Positions 16,548 to 24,950 of a DNA stretch of 64,000 bases are shown here, piece by piece. The stretch is from Dolomitihabitans soli (GTDB lineage: Bacteria > Actinomycetota > Actinomycetes > Streptosporangiales > Streptosporangiaceae). Made by a program: the position numbers and the translations under genes. The stretch lies in assembly GCF_022213955.1 (NCBI RefSeq), contig NZ_JAKNTW010000009.1, positions 149,580-213,579 of the forward strand, given 5' to 3'. Below the pieces are notes generated by a model. It did not search any database, had not been told where the DNA came from, and saw only the letters and a program-made list of their open reading frames with translations. Position 1 is the stretch's first letter; the number at the start of each line of letters is the position of its first letter.

Positions 16548-17289
16548 TCACACGGGTGTGCGTGACGAGGCTGCCGTCGTCGTAGAGGTGCAGATCGACG
16601 GCGGGCGGCAGGTCGTAGTCGATCGGCGCCCGTTCCGCCGACTCCACCGGGAGCAGCAGCGTGGAGACCACGCCGGGCGCCACCCGTAGCGGGAGCCCGG
16701 CGAAGGTGCCGCTGGCGGCGGTGTGCGCGTGCCCGACCAGGAGCGCCGCCGCCGAAGGGTGGCGGCCCAGCACCTCGGCCAGCCGGTGCGCCTCGCCCAG
16801 CCGGATCTCGTCCACGTACGGCAGGCCGAGCGGAATGGGCGGGTGGTGCATGCCGACGAAGACGGGCACCCGGCTGGCGGCCAGCACGTCGTCGAGCCAC
16901 GCCAGGGTCTCGTCCGCGAGGAGACCGTCAGGACGGCCGGGGATGCTGGAGTCGCACAACGCGATCGTCGCCGCCGCCAGATGCAGCACCTGGTTGACCG
17001 GCCCGTTGGGTGGGCCGTCTCCCTGCTCGCCGAGGAGCACCTTGCGGAACTCCGGCCTGGAGTCGTGGTTTCCCGGGCAGATGACTGTCGGGTAGGGCGA
17101 CCGCCGCAGCAGGTCACGGACGATTTCGTACTCCTCGACCGTTCCGTGGTCGGCCAGATCGCCGGTGACGATCAGCGCGTCGATCGGGCCGGGCAGCGCG
17201 GCGAGATAGCGCATCACCCGTTCGGCGCGTTCTACGCTCTGCGGGGAGCCGCCGATGTGGATGTCGCTGATGTGCGCGATTCTCAGCAT
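16540..17289 (-). CDS. Metallophosphoesterase, CpdA-like
   Basis: 249 aa calcineurin-like enzyme with the full set of metal motifs: DIHIG, GDLADHG, GNHD, GMHHPP and GHAHT. The arrangement is that of the CpdA (3',5'-cAMP phosphodiesterase)/ICC subgroup. The actual substrate could be a cyclic nucleotide or another phosphodiester. ATG 17289 overlaps the stop of the upstream Lrp-type regulator by 7 bp on the same strand, so the two are probably one transcript. Confidence 0.85.
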   Translation of the reverse strand: MLRIAHISDIHIGGSPQSVERAERVMRYLAALPGPIDALIVTGDLADHGTVEEYEIVRDLLRRSPYPTVICPGNHDSRPEFRKVLLGEQGDGPPNGPVNQVLHLAAATIALCDSSIPGRPDGLLADETLAWLDDVLAASRVPVFVGMHHPPIPLGLPYVDEIRLGEAHRLAEVLGRHPSAAALLVGHAHTAASGTFAGLPLRVAPGVVSTLLLPVESAERAPIDYDLPPAVDLHLYDDGSLVTHTRVIT

Positions 17290-17735
17290 GCCGACAGGCT
17301 ACTCGTGGGCCGTTCGAAGAAGGTCTGCAGCACCACGATCGCCTGGGTGCCGGTGACCCCGTCGATCTGGAACAGCCGGCGCAGGACCGCCTGGAGTTCG
17401 TCGGTGCTGCCCGTACGCACCTTCACCAGCAGCGACGACGAGCCCGCGATCACATGCGCCTCCTCGACCACGGGCACGGCGAGCAGGGCCTCGGCGGTGG
17501 GCGGGTCGCCCATCCAGGCGTTGGAGTCGATCATCACGAAGGCCAGCACTCCCCGGCCGAGCGCGACCGGATCGACGTCGATGGTCGTGCGGCGGATGAT
17601 CCCGCGCTCCCTCAGCTTGCGCACCCGTTCATGGGCCGCGCCGCTCGACAACCCGACCGCCTCGCCGAGCGCGGAGTACGGCCTGGCCGCGTCGTGCTGG
17701 AGGAGCTCGATGAGCTTACGGTCAATCTCATCCAT
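17283..17735 (-). CDS. Lrp/AsnC-family transcriptional regulator
   Basis: 150 aa from ATG 17735 (MDEIDRKLIELLQHDAARPY). The winged-helix N-terminus is followed by a RAM (effector-binding, oligomerising) domain with GVLAFVMID and a central HVIAGSSSLLVKV strand. It is divergent from the SMP-30-like gene, with an imperfect inverted repeat between them that is the best operator candidate. Effector unknown, possibly an amino acid or sugar acid. Confidence 0.9.
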   Translation of the reverse strand: MDEIDRKLIELLQHDAARPYSALGEAVGLSSGAAHERVRKLRERGIIRRTTIDVDPVALGRGVLAFVMIDSNAWMGDPPTAEALLAVPVVEEAHVIAGSSSLLVKVRTGSTDELQAVLRRLFQIDGVTGTQAIVVLQTFFERPTSSLSAC

Positions 17736-17740
17736 AGAAA

Positions 17741-17793
17741 CCCTGTCCTCGCCATATAGAGTTCGGTCGTATCCCAATATAGCGAGATAGGGT
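17741..17793. promoter_or_regulatory. Inverted repeat between Lrp-type regulator and SMP-30 gene
   Basis: The arms 17741-17757 (CCCTGTCCTCGCCATAT) and 17777-17793 (ATATAGCGAGATAGGG) are imperfect reverse complements, centred on 17767. They span the whole divergent promoter gap. Symmetry and position fit a shared operator for the Lrp/AsnC protein. Inference only. Confidence 0.45.
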
Positions 17794-17799
17794 TAAGTC

Positions 17800-18690
17800 A
17801 TGATTGAGATGTTGGACCCGAGATTCAAGGATTGCCGAGGCGACGACCAGGTCGAGCGGCTCTATCAGGGGTGCCGCTGGGCGGAGGGCCCGGTCTACTT
17901 TCCCGCACACCGCTCCCTGGTGTGGAGCGACATCCCCAACGACCGGATGCTCCGCTGGGATGAGGCGACCGGCGGAGTCGGCCCGTTCAGGCAGCCTGCG
18001 GGCTACACCAACGGCAACACCCTCGACGCCGAGGGCCGGCTCGTCTCCTGCGAGCACGGCAACCGCCGGGTCACCCGCACCGAGCACGACGGCTCGATCA
18101 CCGTCATCGCCGACCGCCACCAGGGCAAGCGGTTCAACAGCCCGAACGACGCCGTCGTCAGGTCGGACGGCTCCATCTGGTTCACCGACCCGTCGTACGG
18201 GATCGACAGCGACTACGAGGGCCACCGGGCCGAGAGCGAGATCGGTGGCTGCCACGTCTACCGCGCCGATCCGGCCACCGGCGAGGTGCGGATCGTCGCC
18301 GACGACTTCGTCCGCCCCAACGGCCTGGCGTTCTCCCTCGACGAGCGGCTGCTCTACATCGTCGACACCCGCGTCAACCACATCCGCGCCTTCGAGGTGA
18401 CCCCGCAGGGCACGCTCACGGGTGGCGACGTCCTCGCCGAGTGCTCGAAGGGCGTCTTCGACGGGATCCGGCTCGACGACGCGGGCCGGATCTGGGCGGC
18501 GGCCGGCGACGGCGTGCACTGCTTCGACCCGGACGGCACCCTGATCGGCAAGATCCATTTCCCGGAGACCGTGTCCAACCTGGTCTTCGGCGGCCCGAAG
18601 GGCAACCGCCTCTTCGTGACCGCGACCACCTCCGTCTACTCCATCATGCTCACCGTCAACGGAGCGCCCCGCCTGATCGACCGCCGGTGA
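17800..18690 (+). CDS. SMP-30/gluconolactonase family protein
   Basis: 296-aa six-bladed beta-propeller. Metal-ligand regions are visible: WAEGPVYF (Glu), FNSPNDAVV (Asn), RPNGLAFS (Asn) and FDGIRLDDAG (Asp). Members hydrolyse sugar or other lactones, for example gluconolactone or related aldonolactones. The substrate here is not determinable. It is divergently paired with an Lrp/AsnC regulator, suggesting a substrate-responsive catabolic gene. Confidence 0.88.
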   Translation: MIEMLDPRFKDCRGDDQVERLYQGCRWAEGPVYFPAHRSLVWSDIPNDRMLRWDEATGGVGPFRQPAGYTNGNTLDAEGRLVSCEHGNRRVTRTEHDGSITVIADRHQGKRFNSPNDAVVRSDGSIWFTDPSYGIDSDYEGHRAESEIGGCHVYRADPATGEVRIVADDFVRPNGLAFSLDERLLYIVDTRVNHIRAFEVTPQGTLTGGDVLAECSKGVFDGIRLDDAGRIWAAAGDGVHCFDPDGTLIGKIHFPETVSNLVFGGPKGNRLFVTATTSVYSIMLTVNGAPRLIDRR

Positions 18691-18700
18691 GGCGTCCGGC

Positions 18701-19453
18701 TCAGAGGGAGGTGCCCCCGTCCACGACGAGATCGTTGCCCACGGCGAAGCCGGCGTCGTCGGAGGCCAGCCACAGGACGGTCCCGGTGATCTCGTCGAGC
18801 GAGCCGACCCGCCCGATCGGCACCTGCTCCTTCATGCGCGTCTCGCGTTCGGCCTCGGTCTCGCCGGGACGCATGGACATCTCGGTGTCGTGGGGACCCG
18901 GGCTCACCACGTTGATCCGGATGCCCTCACCGATGTGTTCGAGCGCGGCCGTACGGCTGAGCGCGGTGACCGCGGCCTTCGAGGCGGCGTAGGCGCTGAG
19001 GCCGGGGACGTGCATGTGGGCGCCGAGGTTGCTGCTCACGTTGACGATGACGCCCTTGCCCGCCGTACGCATGGCGGCCACCTGGTGCTTCATCGCCAGG
19101 AAGACGCCGGTGGCGTTGATCTCCAGCACGCGGGTCCACTCGGACTCGGGGAGGTCGGTGACGCTGCCCATGGTGAAGACGCCCGCGTTGTTGATCGCGA
19201 TGTCCAGCCGGCCGTACCTCTCGACGATCTCGCCGACGAGGGCGGCCACGCTCGCGGAGTCGGTGACGTCGACGGTGGTCGCCGTGGCCCGGCCGCCTGC
19301 GGACTCGATCTGCCTGACGGTCTCCTCCAGCGGGTCGCGGGTCCTGGCGGCCACCACGACCGTCGCCCCCTGGCGGGCGAAGCCCAGCGCGACCGCGCGC
19401 CCGATGCCGGAACCCGCGCCGGTGACGAGCACCGTCTTATCCGCAAATTTCAT
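18701..19453 (-). CDS. SDR-family NAD(P)-dependent oxidoreductase
   Basis: 250-aa classical short-chain dehydrogenase. Cofactor loop TGAGSGIG, structural NNAG, catalytic Ser in VNVSSN, and Tyr/Lys in SAYAASK; ends VVDGGTSL. ATG 19453 has GAGGA 6 nt upstream. An 18-bp motif 18 bp before the start is shared with the promoter of the neighbouring tetR gene, so the TetR protein probably represses both. Substrate unknown. Confidence 0.9.
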   Translation of the reverse strand: MKFADKTVLVTGAGSGIGRAVALGFARQGATVVVAARTRDPLEETVRQIESAGGRATATTVDVTDSASVAALVGEIVERYGRLDIAINNAGVFTMGSVTDLPESEWTRVLEINATGVFLAMKHQVAAMRTAGKGVIVNVSSNLGAHMHVPGLSAYAASKAAVTALSRTAALEHIGEGIRINVVSPGPHDTEMSMRPGETEAERETRMKEQVPIGRVGSLDEITGTVLWLASDDAGFAVGNDLVVDGGTSL

Positions 19454-19470
19454 GTTCGATCCTCTATCTT

Positions 19471-19488
19471 GACCAGTCGTTCTAGAAT
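19471..19488. promoter_or_regulatory. Putative TetR operator upstream of SDR gene
   Basis: GACCAGTCGTTCTAGAAT on the plus strand. It matches 15 of 18 positions of the site in front of tetR (GACCGATCGTTCTCGAAT, read on the minus strand at 20119-20102). Both sites begin exactly 18 bp upstream of their start codons. Confidence 0.5.
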
Positions 19489-19508
19489 TACGGCACAAAA
19501 AAGCCGGT

Positions 19509-20084
19509 TCACGCAAGTACGGCAAGGGCCTGGGCGGCGGCATCCCGGAGCCTGGCGGGATCGGGGGAGCCCTTGGCCATGAGCCGCAGGCCCTGCAGGA
19601 AGACGAGAATGAAACGCCCCAGTGCCTGCGGATCCCGGTCGGCGGGCAGCTCACCCTGCGCACGAGCCCGGATGAACGCCGACGTCAGAGCCGTCTCCAG
19701 CGAACCCCAGTTGCCCTCGACGAAACGGGTCACCGGCAGATCGCCGGGCAGCAACTCGGCGGCCGCGTTCACGATCATGCATCCGCGCTGGTCGGCCACC
19801 GACTGCTCGGTGTAGAGCTCGACCAGCGCCCGTACGGCAGGCAGCGCGGGCCCCGGCTGTGACAGCAGTTCGATCGGTGAGGGATCGCGCTTCTCCACAT
19901 ACCGCCGCAGGGCCAGCACGTAGAGCTCGTGTTTGCTGCCGAAGGTGGCGTAGAGGCTCGCCCGGCCGATCCCGAGGCGCGCCACCAGGTCGGCCATCGA
20001 CGTCGCCTCGTATCCCCGCGCCCAGAACAGCTCCAGAGCCGCCTGCAGGGCGGTATCCGGATCGAACTCCTTCGTCCTTGCCAT
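19509..20084 (-). CDS. TetR-family transcriptional repressor
   Basis: 191 aa. N-terminal HTH (MADLVARLGIGRASLYATFGSK) and a larger C-terminal ligand domain of the TetR_C_16/YxaF-like kind with the motif DQRGCMIVNA. It lies directly upstream of the SDR gene on the same strand, 55 bp apart. The promoter TTGACC...TAGAGT lies so close that the transcript would begin at or next to the ATG (leaderless). Confidence 0.9.
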   Translation of the reverse strand: MARTKEFDPDTALQAALELFWARGYEATSMADLVARLGIGRASLYATFGSKHELYVLALRRYVEKRDPSPIELLSQPGPALPAVRALVELYTEQSVADQRGCMIVNAAAELLPGDLPVTRFVEGNWGSLETALTSAFIRARAQGELPADRDPQALGRFILVFLQGLRLMAKGSPDPARLRDAAAQALAVLA

Positions 20085-20091
20085 GGCCCCG

Positions 20092-20121
20092 ACTCTAAAC
20101 CATTCGAGAACGATCGGTCAA
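20092..20121 (-). promoter_or_regulatory. tetR promoter with overlapping operator
   Basis: Reading the minus strand: -35 TTGACC (20121-20116) and -10 TTAGAG/TAGAGT (20098-20092), spacer 17-18, then 7 nt to the ATG at 20084. This predicts a leaderless mRNA. The 18-bp putative operator (20102-20119) fills the spacer, an arrangement suited to autorepression. Confidence 0.5.
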
Positions 20122-20123
20122 AA

Positions 20124-20858
20124 TTACTCCCACTTGAAGAACCGCACCGCCGCACCGCCCGCCAGCAGCAGGGTGGCCGTCATGACGACCAGGTTCAGCG
20201 GTGCGGGGGCGGCGCCGCCCCAGGTGTCGCGCAGCGCCTGGCCGAACGGGACCACCGGCAGGAAGTCGCCGACCTGGCGCAGCAGGTCGGCCATCGCCTC
20301 GCGGGGCATCCACATCCCGCTGACGAAGAGCAGCGGGAACATCAGCAGCGACCCGATCCCCGGCGCGGACTTGGCAGTCGGCGCCAGCGCGCCGATGAGC
20401 AGCCCGACGGCGAAGACCGAGGCGCTGCCGAGGAGGAAGACCAGCAGGAATCCGAGCGGCTGCCGCGGCATGGCGACGCCGTGCACGAGGTTGACGAGCA
20501 CGATCATCAGCCCGGTGGCGATGATCGCGACGCCGACGTTGATCAGGACCTGAGCGATGATCAGCCGGCTCGGGGAGACCGGCGTGGTCGACATCCGGCG
20601 GAGCTGACCGCTCTCCCTGCTCATCGCCATGGCCGCGGGCAGCACCGTGAAGGCCAGCATGACGACCGCGAGCACGGTCATCATCGCTGGCATGTGGGTG
20701 TCGATCACCGCCTGGCCGCCCAACTCGGGAATGGGGTCGCGCATGCTGGGGATGCTGCTCAGGCCCAGGAGCAGCACGGTGGGCAGCAGCACGGCGAAGA
20801 ACAACGAGGCCGGGTCGCGCAGGAAGAGCTTGGTCTCCACCGTGAGTGTCTTCATCAT
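20124..20858 (-). CDS. ABC-2 type exporter permease (DrrB-like)
   Basis: 244 aa with six hydrophobic segments after a short cytoplasmic start (MKTLTVETKLFLRDP), the usual layout of DrrB/ABC2_membrane permeases. It pairs with the DrrA-like ATPase gene 13 bp upstream. Starts at 20858 or 20855 are equally likely. Exports hydrophobic drugs or lipids by family; cargo unknown. Confidence 0.88.
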   Translation of the reverse strand: MMKTLTVETKLFLRDPASLFFAVLLPTVLLLGLSSIPSMRDPIPELGGQAVIDTHMPAMMTVLAVVMLAFTVLPAAMAMSRESGQLRRMSTTPVSPSRLIIAQVLINVGVAIIATGLMIVLVNLVHGVAMPRQPLGFLLVFLLGSASVFAVGLLIGALAPTAKSAPGIGSLLMFPLLFVSGMWMPREAMADLLRQVGDFLPVVPFGQALRDTWGGAAPAPLNLVVMTATLLLAGGAAVRFFKWE

Positions 20859-20871
20859 TTCGGCGTTCTCC

Positions 20872-21780
20872 CTAGAAGTCGATCTTCTTGCCCGTGAGGG
20901 CGACGAAGGCGTCGTCGAGACTGGCCCGCTCGACACGCAGGTCGATGGGCACGATGTCGTGCTCGGCCAGGGCGAGAGTGATCGCCGTCAGCAGGTTCCC
21001 GGTGCCCGTCACGGTGATCTGGCCGCGTGAGCTGGTCACGTTCAGCACCTCGGGAAGGGCCTTGAGCACCGGGTCCGCCACCGGCGTCGAGGTCCGGAAG
21101 GTCACTCGCTGCTCTCCGTCGACCCGGCCGACGAGCCCCGCCGGGCTGTCGACCGCGACCACCCGGCCGGAGTCGATCACGGCGAGCCGGTCGCAGAGCC
21201 GCTCCGCCTCCTCCATGAAGTGCGTGACCAGCACGATCGTCACCCCACTCGCCCTGACCTCCTCGATCAGGCCCCAGGTGTCCCGGCGGGCCTGCGGGTC
21301 CAGGCCGGTGGTGAGCTCGTCGAGGATCGCCACCCGGGGGTTGCCGACCAGCGCCAGGGCGATGGAGAGCCGTTGTTTCTGGCCGCCGGACAGCTTGCCG
21401 TAGGCGGCGTCCCGCTTGTCGGCGAGGCCGACCTGGTCGAGCAGCGCGTCCCAGTCTCTGGGCGCGCGGTAGAAGGAGGCGTAGAGGTCGAGCGCCTCCC
21501 ACACCTTCAGCTTCTCGGCGAGCCCTGAGCTCTGCAGTTGGATGCCGAGGATCTGCTTCAGCTCGGCGGCGTCCCGCCGGGGGTCCAGGCCCAGCACGGA
21601 GATCGTGCCGCTGTCGGGGGTGCGCAGCCCGGCCAGGCACTCCACCGTCGTCGTCTTGCCCGCGCCGTTCGGCCCGAGCACGCCGAAGATCTCGCCTTCC
21701 TCGACGGTGAAGGACACACCGTCCACCGCGACCATGTCGCGGTACCTCTTGCGTAGTTCGTTCACTTCGATGACTGCCAT
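20872..21780 (-). CDS. ABC exporter ATP-binding protein (DrrA-like)
   Basis: 302 aa: Walker A GPNGAGKTT, Q-loop GIQLQSSGL, signature LSGGQKQR, Walker B VAILDELTTGLDP, H-loop LVTHFM. A C-terminal DrrA-type extension of about 80 residues follows. It is divergent from the two-histidine-kinase operon with 133 bp between starts. Control of this exporter by that two-component system is a reasonable inference from context. Confidence 0.92.
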   Translation of the reverse strand: MAVIEVNELRKRYRDMVAVDGVSFTVEEGEIFGVLGPNGAGKTTTVECLAGLRTPDSGTISVLGLDPRRDAAELKQILGIQLQSSGLAEKLKVWEALDLYASFYRAPRDWDALLDQVGLADKRDAAYGKLSGGQKQRLSIALALVGNPRVAILDELTTGLDPQARRDTWGLIEEVRASGVTIVLVTHFMEEAERLCDRLAVIDSGRVVAVDSPAGLVGRVDGEQRVTFRTSTPVADPVLKALPEVLNVTSSRGQITVTGTGNLLTAITLALAEHDIVPIDLRVERASLDDAFVALTGKKIDF

Positions 21781-21913
21781 GACCACGACGGTAGGAACGC
21801 GGCGAGCCGTACGGAATCCGGTTTGACGCCCGGTGGGGGTGGGGCTAGCTCCACCTGGAAAGGTATTCAGGGCCACTACCGGCACCCCGCGGGATCACCG
21901 AGACTGGGGAACC

Positions 21914-23434
21914 ATGAGGAGACACGCACAAGCCCTCCTCCGCACGATGGCGCTGGTTCTCGCGGCGCTGGCGGAGGCCGTGGCCACCGTCGCCGGGGCG
22001 ATGTCCCTGATCCTCGTCTACGGGCTCGGCATGGTCTTCCTCCTGACGCCCGTCGTGCGGATGCACCGGGTCCTCACCGGGCTGGCCCGCAGCAGGGCGT
22101 GGGCCTGGTCGGGCATCCGCGTCCCCGAGCCGTACGACCCGCCCCCGCCCCCGCCCGTCCTCCAGCCCGACGGCTGGTACCGGTCGGAGCGCACCCTCTA
22201 CAAGACGCCCACCGTCCCGGCGTGGAACATGCGCTGGAAGTGGATGTTCGCCGATCCCGCCACCTGGCGCGACATGCTGTGGCTGGCACTCGACCCCTTC
22301 GTGTCCGGCGTCCTCGGCCTGCTCCCCCTCCTCCTGATCGGCTGCGGTGTGGCGACGCCGTTCCTCTGGCACCCGTTCGCCGCCCCGCTCGGCCTGGCTG
22401 TCGCGGCGGCAGGTGTGCTGGCGGCTCCCCGGCTGCTACAGGCCCATGCCCGGTGGACCGTCCTGCTGCTCGCCCCGACCGCGCGTACCCTGCTCGCCGG
22501 GACGATGCGCCACCTGGCCAGGACCAGGACCGAGGCCATCGACTCCCAGTCGGCCGAGCTGCAGCGGATCGAGCGCGAACTGCACGACGGGGCCCAGGCC
22601 CGGCTGATCGCGATGGGCATGACCCTCGGCGCGGCGGAAGGGCTGGTCCGCGACGATCCGGCCGCCGCCAAGGTCCTGCTCGCCAGGGCGCGCGAGGCGT
22701 CGGCCACCGCGCTCGGCGAACTCAGGCGGGTGGTGCGCGGCATCCACCCGCCGGTGCTCGCCGAGCGCGGGCTCGGCGACGCGGTCCGCGCACTGGCGCT
22801 GGACAGCCCGATCCAGGTGACGGTGGAGGTCGACCTGCCGGTACGGCCCGAGCCGCCGGTGGAGTCCGCGGCCTTCTTCGCGGTCAGCGAGTTGCTCACC
22901 GACGCCGCCGGGCAACCCGGCGCCGAGCGGGTGCTGATCGACATCAGCCATCAGGGCGCCGCCCTGCGTGTCACGATCACCGGCGACGGAGACGCCGAGC
23001 CGTCCGAGGAGGTACGGCACGGCGTCGAACGGCGGCTGGCGTCCTTCGACGGGGTGCTCGCCGTCTCCGGTGTGCCCGGCAGCCCGACCACGCTGACCCT
23101 CGACCTGCCGTACGCGCTGACCCACACCATCACCGACAAGGCGCCGAAGATGCCCGGGTGGAAGGTCTTCCTGGTGGTGTTCGGCTGGTCGCTCGGCTGG
23201 TTGCCGCTCTTCCCCCAAGGGCTGGTGTCGATGGTGTTCAAACTCTCCGGAACCGAGGAGCGCGCCTGGTTCCTCGCGCTGCACGTTCCCGAGCCGTTCC
23301 AGTGGCCGGTCATCGTCTTCATGATCTGTCTGGGAGCGGTCATGATCGGCATGGCCGCGACCATCCCGCTCCGCCATTCGCGGGAACGCTGGCTGGCCGA
23401 GGCCACCCCCCATCGCCTGTGGCTGGAGCGGTGA
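21914..23434 (+). CDS. NarL-class sensor histidine kinase with degenerate ATPase domain
   Basis: 506 aa from ATG 21914 (GGGGA site). N-terminal hydrophobic hairpins (about 15-45 and 120-190), HisKA_3 box ERELHDGAQARL with the phospho-His, a decayed HATPase region and two further C-terminal helices. Against the tandem copy downstream, the N box LLTNATRHG is changed to LLTDAAGQPG. The G1 box DDGCGG is changed to GDGDAE and the G2 glycines are missing. It may bind no ATP and act as a phospho-acceptor or regulatory partner of the second kinase. Confidence 0.85.
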   Translation: MRRHAQALLRTMALVLAALAEAVATVAGAMSLILVYGLGMVFLLTPVVRMHRVLTGLARSRAWAWSGIRVPEPYDPPPPPPVLQPDGWYRSERTLYKTPTVPAWNMRWKWMFADPATWRDMLWLALDPFVSGVLGLLPLLLIGCGVATPFLWHPFAAPLGLAVAAAGVLAAPRLLQAHARWTVLLLAPTARTLLAGTMRHLARTRTEAIDSQSAELQRIERELHDGAQARLIAMGMTLGAAEGLVRDDPAAAKVLLARAREASATALGELRRVVRGIHPPVLAERGLGDAVRALALDSPIQVTVEVDLPVRPEPPVESAAFFAVSELLTDAAGQPGAERVLIDISHQGAALRVTITGDGDAEPSEEVRHGVERRLASFDGVLAVSGVPGSPTTLTLDLPYALTHTITDKAPKMPGWKVFLVVFGWSLGWLPLFPQGLVSMVFKLSGTEERAWFLALHVPEPFQWPVIVFMICLGAVMIGMAATIPLRHSRERWLAEATPHRLWLER

Positions 23435-23438
23435 CGCC

Positions 23439-24950
23439 ATGACACTCCTGAGAAGGTCCGCGACCGCTGTGGTCCGAGGCGTCGTGCTGGCCGCGATCGG
23501 CGTGGTCCAGGTCGTGGTCGCCGTCGTCGTCCTGGGGGCGCTGCTGTGCACGGTCGGTCTGGGCATGGTCTTCCTCTTCTTTCCCGCCGTCTGGCTGACC
23601 CGGGCGTGGACGGGTCTCGCCAGACGGCTGGCCGGGCGCTGGTGCGGCGTCGCCATCGCCTCGCCGTACCGGCCGAAGCCGCCGCCCCCGGTCCGCCAGC
23701 CCGACGGCTGGTACCGATCGGGCCGCAGCCTCTACAAGTCGCCCAGCCTGCCCAAGCTCTCCCTCCGCATCGACTGGACCTTCAAGGACCCCGCGACCTG
23801 GCGCGACTTCGCCTGGCTGTTCTCCTACTGCTTCGGCGGCCCGCTGCTCCCGCTGCTGCCTGCCGCCCTGCCGGTGTACGGCGCGGCGCTCGCGCTCACC
23901 GGAGAGCCGCTCATGGTCGCCACGGGAGCGGCGCTCGCGGTGCTGGGGTTCCTCGCCGCGCCGCTGATCCTGCGCGTGCACGGTCTGTGGCTCAGAGGGC
24001 TGCTCGGCCCCACGGAGAAGTCCCGCCTGGCCGGCCAGGTGCGCCACCTTGCCGAGACCCGTACGGAGACGGTCGGGTCGCAGGCCGCGCAGCTCCGCCG
24101 GATCGAGCGCGACCTGCACGACGGGGCCCAGGCCCGGCTGGTGGCGGTGGGCATGACGCTGAGCGCGGCGGAGGAACTGGTCGACACCGATCCGGCGGCG
24201 GCGGAGGCGCTGATCGCCAAGTCCCGTGAGGCGTCGGCCCTGGCGCTCGCCGAGTTGCGCCGGCTCGTCCGCGGGATCCAGCCGCCCGTCCTGGCCGATC
24301 GCGGGCTCGCCGAGGCCCTGCGCGCCCTCGCTCTGGACAGCCCGCTGAAGGTGACCGTACGCGCCGACCTGCCGGACCGGTGCGACGCCCCCGTCGAAGC
24401 GGCCGTCTACTTCGCGGTCAGCGAACTGCTCACCAACGCCACCCGGCACGGCGACGCGCACCAGGTCACCGTCGAGGCCGCCCTGAGCGGCAGGGCGCTC
24501 GTGGTGACCGTCACCGACGACGGGTGCGGCGGCGCCGACCCCGAGCGGGGCAGCGGCCTGCGGGGCATCGAGCGCAGGATGGCGTCCTTCGACGGCACCC
24601 TGCTGCTGCACAGCCCGCCGGGCGGCCCGACGGCCGTCACCCTCGAAGTGCCCGAGGCGATCAGTGCCCCGGCCCCGGTCGCGACCGGCCTGCCCAGGTG
24701 GAAGAAGGTGCTGATGTGCTTCTGCTACGGGTCGTTCGCACTGCCGCTCTTCCCGCTCGGCATCGTCGCCGCGATCTTCAAGCTCACCGCCGCGCCGTAC
24801 GACCGCTGGGCGGGGTGGCTCGGGCCGGCCGGGCCGCTGGGGTGGGTGACGATCACCGCGATGATCGTGCTGGGACTCGCGCTGCTCGCCACCGCTACTG
24901 TGCTGAGCGTGCAGAACACCAGGCTACGGAAGCTGGAGCCGGCCGAGTGA
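23439..24950 (+). CDS. NarL-class sensor histidine kinase (intact copy)
   Basis: 503 aa, same architecture as the preceding gene: two N-terminal transmembrane regions, HisKA_3 (ERDLHDGAQARL), HATPase with N box LLTNATRHG, G1 DDGCGG and G2 GSGLRGIERR, and two C-terminal helices. The extra C-terminal membrane segments after the catalytic domain are unusual. The start is 4 bp after the upstream stop. It should phosphorylate the response regulator whose GTG overlaps its stop. Confidence 0.92.
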   Translation: MTLLRRSATAVVRGVVLAAIGVVQVVVAVVVLGALLCTVGLGMVFLFFPAVWLTRAWTGLARRLAGRWCGVAIASPYRPKPPPPVRQPDGWYRSGRSLYKSPSLPKLSLRIDWTFKDPATWRDFAWLFSYCFGGPLLPLLPAALPVYGAALALTGEPLMVATGAALAVLGFLAAPLILRVHGLWLRGLLGPTEKSRLAGQVRHLAETRTETVGSQAAQLRRIERDLHDGAQARLVAVGMTLSAAEELVDTDPAAAEALIAKSREASALALAELRRLVRGIQPPVLADRGLAEALRALALDSPLKVTVRADLPDRCDAPVEAAVYFAVSELLTNATRHGDAHQVTVEAALSGRALVVTVTDDGCGGADPERGSGLRGIERRMASFDGTLLLHSPPGGPTAVTLEVPEAISAPAPVATGLPRWKKVLMCFCYGSFALPLFPLGIVAAIFKLTAAPYDRWAGWLGPAGPLGWVTITAMIVLGLALLATATVLSVQNTRLRKLEPAE

